A stretch of DNA of 64,000 nt from Sediminibacter sp. Hel_I_10 (GTDB taxonomy: Bacteria; Bacteroidota; Bacteroidia; Flavobacteriales; Flavobacteriaceae): positions 868,001 to 932,000 of the forward strand of contig NZ_JHZX01000001.1 in the NCBI RefSeq assembly GCF_000688335.1. The letters are read 5' to 3'. Below the pieces are notes generated by a model. That model searched no databases and was not told where the DNA came from. It saw only the letters and a list, made by a program, of their open reading frames with translations. Shown one piece after another: positions 1 through 9,640 of this stretch. Numbering within the stretch: the stretch's first letter is position 1; each line of letters starts with the position of its first letter. The position numbers were made by a program, and so were the translations under genes.

Positions 1-2571
1 GGAAATGATCCCTTGATTGTTCTAAACAACATTCCTTTTTCTGGAGGTCTTAATGATATAAACCCCAATGATATAGAAAGTTTAGAGATCCTAAAAGATG
101 CATCGGCAACCGCAATTTATGGTTCACGGGGTGCTAATGGAGTCATTTTAATAACTACAAAATCAGGTACAAAAGGCCAAAAACCACAAATACGTTATAA
201 TACCTATTATGCGGTCAAGGATGTATTTGCTAAATTCCCAATGATGAATGCTGCGCAACTCATACAATTACGTGCTGACGTGGCTGCTAACAATGGTGGG
301 ACACCAATTTTCGGTTTAGGTGGTGATGAATCTTTAGGCAATGATACCGATTGGCAAGATTTGCTCTACAAAAATGGATTGCAGACATCTCACGATATCA
401 GTGTTCAGGGAGGAAGTGAAAATGGTTCCTATAATGTTGGACTGGGTTATTTTCAGGAAACATCTGTTATTCCCGGTGACTCTTTCGATAGGTATACCTT
501 ACGGGTACAACTCGATCAAAATATAGGAGATCATATACGTTTTGGGATTAACTCGTTGACTAACTTTAGTGAAACCAGCAGCATCGTTGGTATAAATCTG
601 GGCGCATCTCCTTTGCTTAGTCCATTTGATGAGGACGGTAACTTTTTAGAATCTGTACGCCTTCAAACCCAAGCAGATAATATTTGGGTACCTACCAGAA
701 ACGAAATTGGCCGAACAGGGAAAAGAAGAGCGAATGAACAATTGGACTTTGGTAGCTATAACAACATTTATGGTGAAGTAGATATCCCTGGAATTGAGGG
801 CTTAAAATATCGCTTAAATGTGGGATTGAACTATCGTTCCTCCAGAGACGGTAATTTTACCGGAGAGGGCGTGTTTAACTTTAATCCAATAAATCCATCT
901 TCAGCAAGTTACAACAGCTCTATTTTAAGAGATTATCTTATCGAAAATCAGTTGATTTATGATAGAAATTTTGGAAAGCATAAAGTTAATTTCGTAGGTT
1001 TATTTTCCTCGCAAAACACAAAATTTGACAATATAGGTTTCAGTGCTCGAAATATACCGGATGAGACCTCATTATGGTATAACCTTGATGACGACACTAT
1101 ACTTACTGAAGATATCTTAGGTTATGGTACCGGATATAGTGAAAGTGGGCTGCTATCCTTGATGGGTAGGATTTTGTATCAATACGATAATCGCTATTTA
1201 TTGACGGCTACTTTACGTAGAGACGGTTCATCTCGATTGGCTCAGGGTAATGAATGGTTTACGTTTCCTGCGGTTTCTTTAGGATGGAACGTAAGCAATG
1301 AAGCCTTTATGGAAAACGCAACTTGGGCTAACCTTATCAAATTGCGCGCAGGGTACGGAGAAACCGCAAACCAGGCGGTTACTCCCTTCTCTACGTTAGG
1401 AAGCTTAGGCCAAGTAAACTATAATTTTGGACCTAATTTTGCCACAGGTTATTTTGTAAGTGGATTACCCGGCCCTGATTTAACTTGGGAATTTTCGGAA
1501 ACTTATAACTTTGGTTTGGATTTTGGATTCTTAAACAATCGCCTATCGGGAAGTGTGGAATATTATTTAACCAAGACCCGTGACCTGATATTGAACGAGC
1601 CATTACCACCTACTGGTGGAGTTGATAATGTATTCCGTAATATCGGTACCACAGAAAACAAAGGTTTAGAGGTTGCGCTAAATGGAGTGATTTTTGACAA
1701 TCCTGACGGTTTTTCTTGGGATGTAGGTGTTAACTTTTACACCAATAGAAATGAAATTACTGCACTTACAGAAGGTGTAGAAAGAAATGAGGGAGCGCTC
1801 TGGTTTGTAGGTTCTCCGCTCAATGTGATCTATGATTTTGAAAATATCGGACTTTGGAATCAGTCAGATCCTAACTTTCAGTACCTGGATATTTTAGAAC
1901 CTGGAGGAAATGAAGGTATGATAAAGGTGCGTTATACGGGTGAATATAACGAAGACGGCTCTCCTGTTCGCGCCATAGGTCCAGACGATAGGAAGATTAT
2001 TGATCCTACTCCCGATTTTCAGGGTGGTTTTAATACTCGTTTTGCATATAAAAACTTTGACTTGAATATGGTAGGTGCGTTTCAAAGCGGTGGTATAGTC
2101 GTTAGTACTCTATATTCTTCAAGCGGTTATTTAAATTTATTAACTGGTAGAAACAATAATGTGGATGTAGATTATTGGACTCCAACTAATACAGATGCTA
2201 AATATCCTGCACCTGGAGGTATTCAAAGTGGGGACAACCAAAAATATTCGAGTACATTAGGCTATTTTGATGGCTCTTACTTAAAAATCAGGGCAATGAC
2301 CTTAGGATATAATATTGATCAAAATGTTCTTGATAACACGGGGATCAAAAGGCTGCGTCTTTACGCCACGGTACAAAATCCCTTTGTTTTATTTTCCCCT
2401 TTTCACGATGAATCTGGACTTGATCCTGAGACCAACTCTGGGGTAAATGGCGACGGAACACGTCAAAATGTAGCGGTTGATACAGGTAATATCTCTGATG
2501 GTATACCAACTATTGGAGCCAATGCACCTACAACGAGAAACTTTTTGCTAGGACTAAACGTAACATTTTAA
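1..2571 (+). CDS. SusC/RagA-family TonB-dependent transporter (5' end outside window)
   Basis: This is the outer-membrane channel of the PUL, which imports xylan oligosaccharides captured by SusD, powered by TonB. The frame is open from base 1, so the signal peptide, carboxypeptidase-like domain, TonB box and start of the plug lie upstream of the window. The first visible residues are the end of the plug domain, with the family signature of residues reading [18 protein letters not shown] followed by [11 protein letters not shown]. The remaining roughly 800 residues are the beta-barrel, ending in the aromatic terminal strand LGLNVTF expected for an outer-membrane protein. susD starts 5 bp after the stop, as in classical SusCD pairs. 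A TTG codon at base 13 is not a real start. Family assignment is certain; substrate is inferred from the neighbouring xylanases. Confidence 0.97.
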   Translation, partial: GNDPLIVLNNIPFSGGLNDINPNDIESLEILKDASATAIYGSRGANGVILITTKSGTKGQKPQIRYNTYYAVKDVFAKFPMMNAAQLIQLRADVAANNGGTPIFGLGGDESLGNDTDWQDLLYKNGLQTSHDISVQGGSENGSYNVGLGYFQETSVIPGDSFDRYTLRVQLDQNIGDHIRFGINSLTNFSETSSIVGINLGASPLLSPFDEDGNFLESVRLQTQADNIWVPTRNEIGRTGKRRANEQLDFGSYNNIYGEVDIPGIEGLKYRLNVGLNYRSSRDGNFTGEGVFNFNPINPSSASYNSSILRDYLIENQLIYDRNFGKHKVNFVGLFSSQNTKFDNIGFSARNIPDETSLWYNLDDDTILTEDILGYGTGYSESGLLSLMGRILYQYDNRYLLTATLRRDGSSRLAQGNEWFTFPAVSLGWNVSNEAFMENATWANLIKLRAGYGETANQAVTPFSTLGSLGQVNYNFGPNFATGYFVSGLPGPDLTWEFSETYNFGLDFGFLNNRLSGSVEYYLTKTRDLILNEPLPPTGGVDNVFRNIGTTENKGLEVALNGVIFDNPDGFSWDVGVNFYTNRNEITALTEGVERNEGALWFVGSPLNVIYDFENIGLWNQSDPNFQYLDILEPGGNEGMIKVRYTGEYNEDGSPVRAIGPDDRKIIDPTPDFQGGFNTRFAYKNFDLNMVGAFQSGGIVVSTLYSSSGYLNLLTGRNNNVDVDYWTPTNTDAKYPAPGGIQSGDNQKYSSTLGYFDGSYLKIRAMTLGYNIDQNVLDNTGIKRLRLYATVQNPFVLFSPFHDESGLDPETNSGVNGDGTRQNVAVDTGNISDGIPTIGANAPTTRNFLLGLNVTF

Positions 2572-2576
2572 AAAAA

Positions 2577-4496
2577 ATGACTATGAAAAAAATTAAGTAT
2601 TTATCAATTGCAATTTTAGCTATTGCTTTTATTGTAACATCTTGTTCTGAAGATATTCTAGAAGAAACGCCGAGAGACCGTTTTACCCCAGAGTTCTTTC
2701 AAACTGAGCAGGGTGTAGAAGGGGGGTTAACCTACTTGTACCAAAATATGAGAAATATTTATGGTGACGGGTATTATCTGAACATGACCGAAACAGGAAC
2801 CGATGAGTATGCTGCTGCACAGAGCGCCGATAATAACTTTTTCGATTTTGATCTCACTGACCAAGGAAATTTAAGCTCGCAAAGTGGTTTTGCGGTAGGT
2901 GTGGTTTGGGGTAACTCCTATCGCGCCATAAATACGGCAAGTGGAATTATTGAAAATGCTGCAGCTGTTGGACTGGATGAATCCTTAATAGGGGAAGCTC
3001 AATTCTTCCGTGCTTGGTATTATTTTTTATTGGTTCAAACCTATGGAGGTGTACCTTTAGATCTAGGCTCTGGAGAACTACAATTCAATCAATCTGCGAC
3101 AAGAACGTCGGTTCGTAATACGGTTCCCGAAGTGTATGCTCGAGCTATACTTCCAGATTTAGAAGCTGCTGTAGACGCTTTACCAGATACTCAAAGAATT
3201 ACTGGTGCTGTTACTAAAAATGTGGCAAGGTTGTATCTAGCACAAGCTTATTTAACTTATGCTTGGTGGCTCGAAAACCCTAATAATATTCCAACTTATC
3301 CCGACACTCCACGAACCGATCCTAATGGAAATGGCGCTGGATATTATTTTCAGCAAGCCTATAATACCGCTATTTTAGGGATTGAAAACCCTGGGCCTTA
3401 CGAGTTACTCGATTACTTTTACGATGTGCACGTAGCGACCAACGATCGTCATAATGAGATGCTTTTATATGCAGACCGTACCGAGGAAAGTCAAATATAT
3501 AATGGTGCAGATATAGGTTTTAGTGGTACCGGTGGCAGTGCCAATACTGCTGCTTGGATGGCAACTTCTAATTATACGACCATCAGTGTTGACGGTGTGG
3601 CCGCAGTACAACGCGAGGCTGCTCAAAGTTATGGACGACCTTGGACGCGTATGGCGCCTCCCATTAATGTTTTTGAAGAAACCTTTGACGACAAGGACAA
3701 TGATTCCCGATACGACGCTACATTTGTGAGTAGCTATAGAGGAAACTGGGATAAGGCAGGTGATACTACACCAACTCTTACGGCTGCTAACGGACTGGAA
3801 ATAGCTCCAGGCGACGCGGTAATCTCTTTCTTGGATGAATATAATCCAAACGTGACTTATGTAAATGGAGGAAATATAGGTGGTGGTGAAATACCGGGGA
3901 GATCCGATTATGTTATCAACCTAAATGAAATAAATAGAAGGTTTTATCCAGGTTTATGGAAATTAGGAACTTATCGTACAGATAATGAAGGCGGTTTGGG
4001 GTCACCCAATGGTGCCATAACTCGCCCCTATCCAATTGCAAAATATTCTGAATTTTATCTTGTTGCGGCTGAAGCTGCTGTAAAAGGCGCAAGTGGCGGC
4101 TATACTGCTAGACAATTAGTAAATGTCTTACGGGCACGTGCTGGAATGTGGCGTTTTGACAATGGTGAACAGGAAGAACGTATTGAAGACAATAGTACTA
4201 CTTTGGTAAACGCAACGCCAGCAGTTATCGATATAGATTATATTCTTGCAGAGCGTTCTCGTGAATATTTTGGTGAAGGGAAAAGATGGTTTGATTTAGT
4301 ACGTACTCAAAAATGGCAAGAATATGCCTCTAGTTACCAAATTGGTGGGAATGATGCTTCTGATCACAGTCCTACAACAACAAATAGAACCATTGAGGAC
4401 TATCATTATTTAAGACCTGTTCCATTAAACCAAATAGATCTTTTAAATATGAGCGCTGCTGAAAAGGCAGCATACCAAAACCCAGGGTATCAATAA
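2577..4496 (+). CDS. SusD/RagB-family surface glycan-binding lipoprotein
   Basis: This protein forms the lid of the SusC transporter and binds oligosaccharides at the cell surface. It has 639 residues, somewhat longer than many SusD proteins. The N-terminus has a lysine-rich start, a hydrophobic stretch and a lipobox ending VTSC; the residues after Cys are SEDILEE, an acidic tag consistent with export of the lipoprotein to the surface. Typical SusD features are the early PRDRFTPEFFQTE motif, the FRAWYYFLLVQTYGGVP segment near residues 145-160, and the C-terminal AERSREYFGEGKRWFDLVR motif near residue 565. Two in-frame ATGs are possible (2577 and 2583); the second gives a more usual MKK start. 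The gene follows susC by 5 bp and is clearly co-transcribed. A decayed copy of its 3' part lies at about 15490-15850. Confidence 0.97.
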   Translation: MTMKKIKYLSIAILAIAFIVTSCSEDILEETPRDRFTPEFFQTEQGVEGGLTYLYQNMRNIYGDGYYLNMTETGTDEYAAAQSADNNFFDFDLTDQGNLSSQSGFAVGVVWGNSYRAINTASGIIENAAAVGLDESLIGEAQFFRAWYYFLLVQTYGGVPLDLGSGELQFNQSATRTSVRNTVPEVYARAILPDLEAAVDALPDTQRITGAVTKNVARLYLAQAYLTYAWWLENPNNIPTYPDTPRTDPNGNGAGYYFQQAYNTAILGIENPGPYELLDYFYDVHVATNDRHNEMLLYADRTEESQIYNGADIGFSGTGGSANTAAWMATSNYTTISVDGVAAVQREAAQSYGRPWTRMAPPINVFEETFDDKDNDSRYDATFVSSYRGNWDKAGDTTPTLTAANGLEIAPGDAVISFLDEYNPNVTYVNGGNIGGGEIPGRSDYVINLNEINRRFYPGLWKLGTYRTDNEGGLGSPNGAITRPYPIAKYSEFYLVAAEAAVKGASGGYTARQLVNVLRARAGMWRFDNGEQEERIEDNSTTLVNATPAVIDIDYILAERSREYFGEGKRWFDLVRTQKWQEYASSYQIGGNDASDHSPTTTNRTIEDYHYLRPVPLNQIDLLNMSAAEKAAYQNPGYQ

Positions 4497-4544
4497 TATA
4501 TAAAATATATACATTTGAGTTAGTCTAATAGATTCAAATTATAC

Positions 4545-4577
4545 AAAAAGAGGCCGTTAATACAACAGCCTCTTTTT
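4545..4577 (+). terminator. Rho-independent terminator after susCD
   Basis: A 10-bp perfect stem (AAAAAGAGGC at 4545-4554 with GCCTCTTTTT at 4568-4577) encloses a 13-base loop and runs into a T-rich tract. It sits about 50 bp after the susD stop and probably ends the susCD transcript. Confidence 0.85.
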
Positions 4578-4580
4578 ATT

Positions 4581-4930
4581 TTTTGTAGCATCTTCTTCCT
4601 CTACCTTAGTTAAAGAATGATGTTTTTGAAAATCTGACTTTCTTAAAGTCATGATCACCCAAAACCATTTTCATTCAAAGACCCCAGGCCATTTGCATGC
4701 AGACGACAGCAATCAATTAGACGATGTGATCATAGAGAGTGGAATATGCTAAGCATGAATATAAGCGGCTATCGTTATATTGTAAAAATAGGACAGCAAT
4801 ATCTATATATCTAACACTCTCAATTTGAATAATGGTCATGATTATTTTAATGCCACTGCTCAAATTCAAAAAATATTCTAACTTGGAACCACTTCTTGCG
4901 GACTTTTACTCCGATGTCTTAAAATCAATC
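4581..4930. other. Non-coding stretch without recognised content
   Basis: Between the susD terminator and the operator region of the next gene I see no open frame of useful length on either strand, no RNA gene and no repeat. Short translated pieces are broken by stops in all frames. It could be a decayed gene, but I could not match it to anything. Confidence 0.4.
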
Positions 4931-4931
4931 A

Positions 4932-4941
4932 TAATCGGTTA
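4932..4941. promoter_or_regulatory. Second, weaker operator-like site
   Basis: TAATCGGTTA differs from the PUL operator CAATCGGTTG only at the two outer bases and lies 56 bp upstream, centre to centre, of the perfect copy at 4988. It may be an auxiliary repressor site, or a chance resemblance. Confidence 0.35.
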
Positions 4942-4987
4942 CAAAAGCAATTCTTTAAAAAAAGAAATTATGTTAAAACAATTAACA

Positions 4988-5025
4988 CAATCGGTTGTAT
5001 TTTTAATTTAAAGTATGTATATTTA
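4988..5025 (+). promoter_or_regulatory. PUL operator overlapping a promoter, upstream of the glycan-binding protein gene
   Basis: CAATCGGTTG occupies 4988-4997. It is an imperfect palindrome with a central CG, a layout seen in many LacI-family operators. Its TTG (4995-4997) also serves as a -33 element: after exactly 20 bases comes TATATTTA (5018-5025), close to the Bacteroidota -7 consensus TAnnTTTG. Transcription would begin near 5032, leaving a leader of about 165 bases before the gene at 5198. The same arrangement recurs upstream of the GH95 gene. The regulator itself is not in the window. Confidence 0.65.
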
Positions 5026-5197
5026 CGTTAAATGCTTTTTTTGGTCGTATGATTATCAATACGGTAAAATTACAATTACTTAAATAATTCAGCGATAATA
5101 TTTGGTTTTGATCATTTAAATCAATTTAGCTCTGAAATATCATTAAATCATTTTTTTAAAACACTAGTATTTTATAATTTAATTAAACAATAAAAAT

Positions 5198-6232
5198 ATG
5201 TTAAAAGCTTTAAGATTAGTAGGTGCATTTTTAGCTGTTTTCGCAATTAGCTCTTTAGTAAGCTGTGAAGATGATTCAGATTTTGTCCCGGTAGTTATCA
5301 ACAGTGTTTCTCCTGAAGAGCTATTTGTTGGTGAAGAGGTAATTCTACAAGGCGAAAATTTCAACTCAGTTTTATTTGTGTTTGTGGATAATGACCAGTT
5401 TCCTTATGAGCTGGATGGAAATACTATTACATTTATAGCACCTACCACCGGAGGCGCCGGAGAACGAACGCTGACACTAGTGATGGCAGATGGTTACATC
5501 GTTACTGAAGAAATCAACTTGAATATAAGACCAATCCCTATTATACAAGGCTTATCGACCAATGCTGCTCAAGAAGGAGAAGAAGTTACTCTAAGAGGAC
5601 TATCTTTTGACAATCTTCAAAACGTAAGAATAGGTGACATAGACGCAAATGTTGTTTCATCCACGGCAACAGAACTAGTCATAACGGTGCCTTCTGGACT
5701 TACCATAAACGAAGCAAGTAACATCACAGTCGTAACAGATGGTGGTGAAGCCGTAGCACCAGGGAAATTTTGGATAAGTGATAATCTACTTCTTAATGGA
5801 GGACTCGAAGCTGGAGATGGTGATGAGTTTGTAAATTGGTCAAAATTCAATGGAGCAGATTTAATGACTGCTACAACTGAAGCTGAAGAGGCGTTTTTTG
5901 GAAGATCTTTACGTGCTGTTGGATTTGGAGGTGATGCATGGAGAACACAGATAGCTAGTGCCGCAACTGCCTTAGAAGTTGATGCTAGTTACACACTGTC
6001 AATGTTAATAAAAGCACAACAAGGCACTCCTGGAAACGGCGGGAATATGAGATTTTCAACCACGCCCGAGGCCCTTTACAGTGCTAATTATGAAATCACT
6101 ACAGAATGGCAACAAATTGAGTGGACATTTACAGCTAACACTAATCCAGCAAGTGTTGTGTTAGACCTTGGGGTTACAGAAAATGCAGTATATTTTATTG
6201 ACAACATCACATTAGTACCTACCTTAGATTAG
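5198..6232 (+). CDS. Surface glycan-binding lipoprotein with IPT/TIG and CBM4/9-like domains
   Basis: This is probably the SusE-position binding protein that holds xylan at the surface next to SusCD. The N-terminus ends in a lipobox LVSC followed by EDDSD, a strong acidic export tag. Residues about 30-110 and 112-192 read as two IPT/TIG immunoglobulin-like domains (each beginning with a PVVINSVSPEE- or PIPIIQGLS-type strand and containing VTL/VIL..G..F). The C-terminal 145 residues begin LLNGGLEAGDGD and finish VYFIDNITLVPTLD, the pattern of carbohydrate-binding modules of the CBM4/9/16 type common on xylanases. It has no catalytic residues. It has its own operator-controlled promoter and a terminator just downstream, so it can be expressed separately from susCD. 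Confidence 0.88.
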   Translation: MLKALRLVGAFLAVFAISSLVSCEDDSDFVPVVINSVSPEELFVGEEVILQGENFNSVLFVFVDNDQFPYELDGNTITFIAPTTGGAGERTLTLVMADGYIVTEEINLNIRPIPIIQGLSTNAAQEGEEVTLRGLSFDNLQNVRIGDIDANVVSSTATELVITVPSGLTINEASNITVVTDGGEAVAPGKFWISDNLLLNGGLEAGDGDEFVNWSKFNGADLMTATTEAEEAFFGRSLRAVGFGGDAWRTQIASAATALEVDASYTLSMLIKAQQGTPGNGGNMRFSTTPEALYSANYEITTEWQQIEWTFTANTNPASVVLDLGVTENAVYFIDNITLVPTLD

Positions 6233-6300
6233 TTTTAAAATAGGCGACATTACATATATATGGTATCAGTTTAGTACTGGCACTAATTGATTAAAATAAT

Positions 6301-6327
6301 AAGGCCGTCATTCGATGGCCTTTTTTC
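6301..6327 (+). terminator. Rho-independent terminator after the glycan-binding protein gene
   Basis: AAGGCC at 6301-6306 pairs with GGCCTT, with an added CAT/ATG pairing across a small bulge, and is followed by a run of T. It lies about 70 bp after the stop codon and only some 30 bp before the next start, so expression of the FG-GAP gene may depend on read-through. Confidence 0.75.
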
Positions 6328-6355
6328 TATTTTGGTATATAATTAAACTATAGAA

Positions 6356-9300
6356 ATGACTTCTGAAAAATGGCTTTTTATTTCATTTATTACATTGCTA
6401 ATCAGCTGCAATGATTTCAATGGCAAAGAGAAAAAATCTCCTGATACTACTACTTTGTTTACACTGGTAGAAAATTCGACAACAGGTATAGATTTTAAAA
6501 ACACGGTTAAGCAAGACATCAATTTTAATTACCTAGAATATGTATATGCATTCAACGGCGCAGGAGTTTCTATAGGAGACATAAACAATGATGGTTTAGA
6601 GGATATCTATTTTACTTCAAATCAAAATTCCAATAAACTATACATCAATAAGGGTGATTTCAAATTTGTTGACGAAACGGCAAAAGCGGGTCTGGAAGAT
6701 AATGAGGGATGGTCAACCGGAGTCTCTATGATAGATATTAACAACGATGGTTGGCTGGATATTTATGTATGTAAATCCGCATCTTTAAGAAATGATGAAC
6801 TTCGAAAAAATAAACTCTTTATCAACCAAAAAGACGGTACGTTTAAAAACGAAGCAAAACAATGGGGTTTGGATCAAAATGGTTTTTCTATCCAATCCTA
6901 TTTCTTTGATTCTGATAAAGATGGAGATCTAGACATGTATTTGGTTAATCATCGCTCAGATTTTGACCAAAGCGGTAAGATTGAGAGTGGTTCCGAAAGG
7001 AAGTATTTTAGGGAAACATCAGACCATTTATTTAGAAATGATGGCAACAAATTCACAGATGTTACACTTCAAGCAAAACTCATGAATAAAACATGGGGAT
7101 TAAGTGCATCTATTGGAGATTTTAACAATGATGGTTGGCTTGATGTGTATGTCGCCAATGATTTTATACATCCTGATTATTTATATATTAATAACCAAGA
7201 TGGTACTTTTTCAAACCAAATTAATACGAGGTTGAAACATATTCCATTAAATGGGATGGGATCTGATTATGCTGACATTAATAATGACTTTTTACCAGAT
7301 CTTATAGTCTTGGATATGCTTGCTGAAGATCACCGACGGGGAAAAGAAAATATGGCTTCCATGAATACGGAAGGCTTTTGGAAAATGATAAATTCAGGGT
7401 ATTTGCATTCCTATATGGCTAATACCCTTCAATTGAATAATGGTAACGGTTCTTTTAGCGATATTGGCCAATTGGCAGGAATCTCTAAAACAGATTGGAG
7501 CTGGGCGCCATTAATTGCTGATTTTGATAACGATGGATACAAGGACATTTTTGTTTCTAATGGTATTGAAAGAGAATTAGGTAATCAAGATTATAAAAGA
7601 GAATCCCTTAGACAGCAAAAGGAAAAAGGAGCTATGACAATTGAAGATATAACGAGTATTATGCCTTCTGAAAAAATCGCAAACTATATTTATAAAAATA
7701 ATGGTGATTTATCATTTAAAAAAATGACTGAAGAATGGGGCTTAAGTAAAAAAATAAATACCAATGGTGCGGCCTATGCCGATCTAGATAACGATGGTGA
7801 TTTGGATTTAGTAATGAACAATATGTCTGATCAGGCAGCAGTTTATAAAAATAATTCAACCAACAATTACATTAACATTAAGCTTATCGGGGATAAAAAC
7901 AATATGAACGCCGTTGGTGCAAAAGTTAGAGTCTTTTCAAAGGAAAAAAAACAATACCAAGAGTTTTTTCCATCTAGGGGCTATCAGTCATCCATGGGAT
8001 ATCAAATAAATTTTGGTTTGGGTGATGAGGAAACCATAGATCGCATTGAAGTCATTTGGGGAGATAATTCAGTATTGGCTATGGACGATATTGAAGTGAA
8101 CCAGTCCCTTACATTCAATAAAAAAGACTTTAAGTTTGATGGAATTGTTCCAGAGAAAGTCACTAAAAGTTTTGTAACAGTCAATCCCTATAGTTTAGGA
8201 ATTACCTACAAGCATCAAGAAAATAGCTTTAATGATTTTGATTTGCAAACTTTGCTGCCCCAAAAGCAGTCCCAAAAAGGTCCTGCCCTATCTGTAGCTG
8301 ATGTTAATGGGGATGGCCTTGAGGATTTTTACGTCGGTGGTGCATTGAATCAAGCAGGGGAATTATACATTCAAACTCAAAACGGAACATATAAAAGAAC
8401 CAATGAAGCCTTGTTTTCAAGAGAACGTGGATACGAAGATAACACCTCCTTTTTCTTTGATGCCGATAATGATGGAGACTTGGATCTGTATGTTGGCAGT
8501 GGTGGCTACGAAATTGGAGAGAATAATCCATTGCTTCAAGATAGACTTTACACAAATGATGGAAACGGTACTTTTTCAAAATCCAACCAACTGCCCAAGA
8601 TGTTAGGAATCACTAAAGCTATTGCCGCTAATGACATTGATGGGGATGGAGATTTAGATTTGATTGTTGGTGGGCAGGTAATTCCTGGAAAATACCCCCT
8701 TTCATCCAAGACCTATTTACTGAGAAATAACAATGGAAGCTATATGGACGCCACAGAGGAACTGGCCCCAGAACTTAAAGATATAGGCATAGTAAACGAC
8801 CTCCTTTTTACGGATTATGATGGCGACGGCGACAAGGATTTAGCTGTTGTTGGGGAATGGTTTCCAATTACCTTTTTCAACAACCAAAACGGAAAATTCA
8901 CTAAAGCTCCAAATACTTCATTAAATGAGACTGAGGGCTGGTGGAATACCATTACTGAAGTGGATTTGGATAAAGATGGAAAAATGGATTATCTGGTGGG
9001 TAATTTGGGGGATAACAACAAGTTTCATCCCACAAAAGAAAAGCCGCTCCATATTTATTCTACAAATTTTGATGAGGATGGCAAATATGATATGATTCTA
9101 AGCAAATACTACAAAGGCAATCTGGTTCCTATTAGAGGGAAGGAATGCTCTACAGAACAAAATCCTTTTGTAAGTAAAAAGATCCAGACCTATAAAGAAT
9201 TCGCAAATTCTACCCTGATTGATATCTATGGCGAAAAGGAGTTAAATGCAGCTTATCATAAGACAGCATTTGAGTTTAGTAGTCTTTATCTCAGGAACAA

Positions 9301-9640
9301 GGGCAACGGCTCATTCGAAATTCAAAAGCTACCCACAACAGCTCAGTTTGGTCCTACAATGGCCTTTGAGATAATCGATGTGAACCAAGATGGTCATTTG
9401 GATGTCTTAGGCGTTGGAAACATATACGAGGCAGAAGTGGAAACCATTCGCTATGATGCTAACACAGGCTATATCCTTTTAGGAGATTCAAAAGGGAATC
9501 TTTCACCATATATGGATCATAGCTTTTTTACCGAAGGCAATGTGAAAGCCATGAAAAAAATAACGATTAATGGCGAACAATGCTATTTGATTACTAATAA
9601 TGGTGGGCCTCTGACTATTTTTAAAATCAATAAAGGCTAG
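6356..9640 (+). CDS. FG-GAP/VCBS repeat lipoprotein with central ASPIC/UnbV domain
   Basis: This is a large secreted lipoprotein (1094 residues) of the CRTAC1-like family often found beside SusCD pairs in marine Bacteroidota. Its exact role is unknown; binding glycan or organising the surface complex is an inference. The signal peptide ends in LLISC. Many calcium-type loops of the form D-x-N-x-D-G-x-x-D (for example DINNDGLEDIYF, DLDNDGDLDLVM, DIDGDGDLDLIV) mark beta-propeller FG-GAP repeats in two blocks, about residues 70-490 and 640-1080. Between them (about 500-595) lies an ASPIC/UnbV domain with the GAKVRV and INFGLG segments. Its stop codon shares three bases with the stop of the opposing gene. 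Confidence 0.9.
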   Translation: MTSEKWLFISFITLLISCNDFNGKEKKSPDTTTLFTLVENSTTGIDFKNTVKQDINFNYLEYVYAFNGAGVSIGDINNDGLEDIYFTSNQNSNKLYINKGDFKFVDETAKAGLEDNEGWSTGVSMIDINNDGWLDIYVCKSASLRNDELRKNKLFINQKDGTFKNEAKQWGLDQNGFSIQSYFFDSDKDGDLDMYLVNHRSDFDQSGKIESGSERKYFRETSDHLFRNDGNKFTDVTLQAKLMNKTWGLSASIGDFNNDGWLDVYVANDFIHPDYLYINNQDGTFSNQINTRLKHIPLNGMGSDYADINNDFLPDLIVLDMLAEDHRRGKENMASMNTEGFWKMINSGYLHSYMANTLQLNNGNGSFSDIGQLAGISKTDWSWAPLIADFDNDGYKDIFVSNGIERELGNQDYKRESLRQQKEKGAMTIEDITSIMPSEKIANYIYKNNGDLSFKKMTEEWGLSKKINTNGAAYADLDNDGDLDLVMNNMSDQAAVYKNNSTNNYINIKLIGDKNNMNAVGAKVRVFSKEKKQYQEFFPSRGYQSSMGYQINFGLGDEETIDRIEVIWGDNSVLAMDDIEVNQSLTFNKKDFKFDGIVPEKVTKSFVTVNPYSLGITYKHQENSFNDFDLQTLLPQKQSQKGPALSVADVNGDGLEDFYVGGALNQAGELYIQTQNGTYKRTNEALFSRERGYEDNTSFFFDADNDGDLDLYVGSGGYEIGENNPLLQDRLYTNDGNGTFSKSNQLPKMLGITKAIAANDIDGDGDLDLIVGGQVIPGKYPLSSKTYLLRNNNGSYMDATEELAPELKDIGIVNDLLFTDYDGDGDKDLAVVGEWFPITFFNNQNGKFTKAPNTSLNETEGWWNTITEVDLDKDGKMDYLVGNLGDNNKFHPTKEKPLHIYSTNFDEDGKYDMILSKYYKGNLVPIRGKECSTEQNPFVSKKIQTYKEFANSTLIDIYGEKELNAAYHKTAFEFSSLYLRNKGNGSFEIQKLPTTAQFGPTMAFEIIDVNQDGHLDVLGVGNIYEAEVETIRYDANTGYILLGDSKGNLSPYMDHSFFTEGNVKAMKKITINGEQCYLITNNGGPLTIFKINKG

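Noticed and set aside
4581-4930. Relic of another SusC/D-related gene
   Set aside because: Translations in six frames gave no recognisable motif, unlike the clear susD relic at 15490.
8304-8579. Open frames opposite the FG-GAP gene
   Set aside because: Frame shadows of a confident coding gene; composition and lack of start context argue against real genes.
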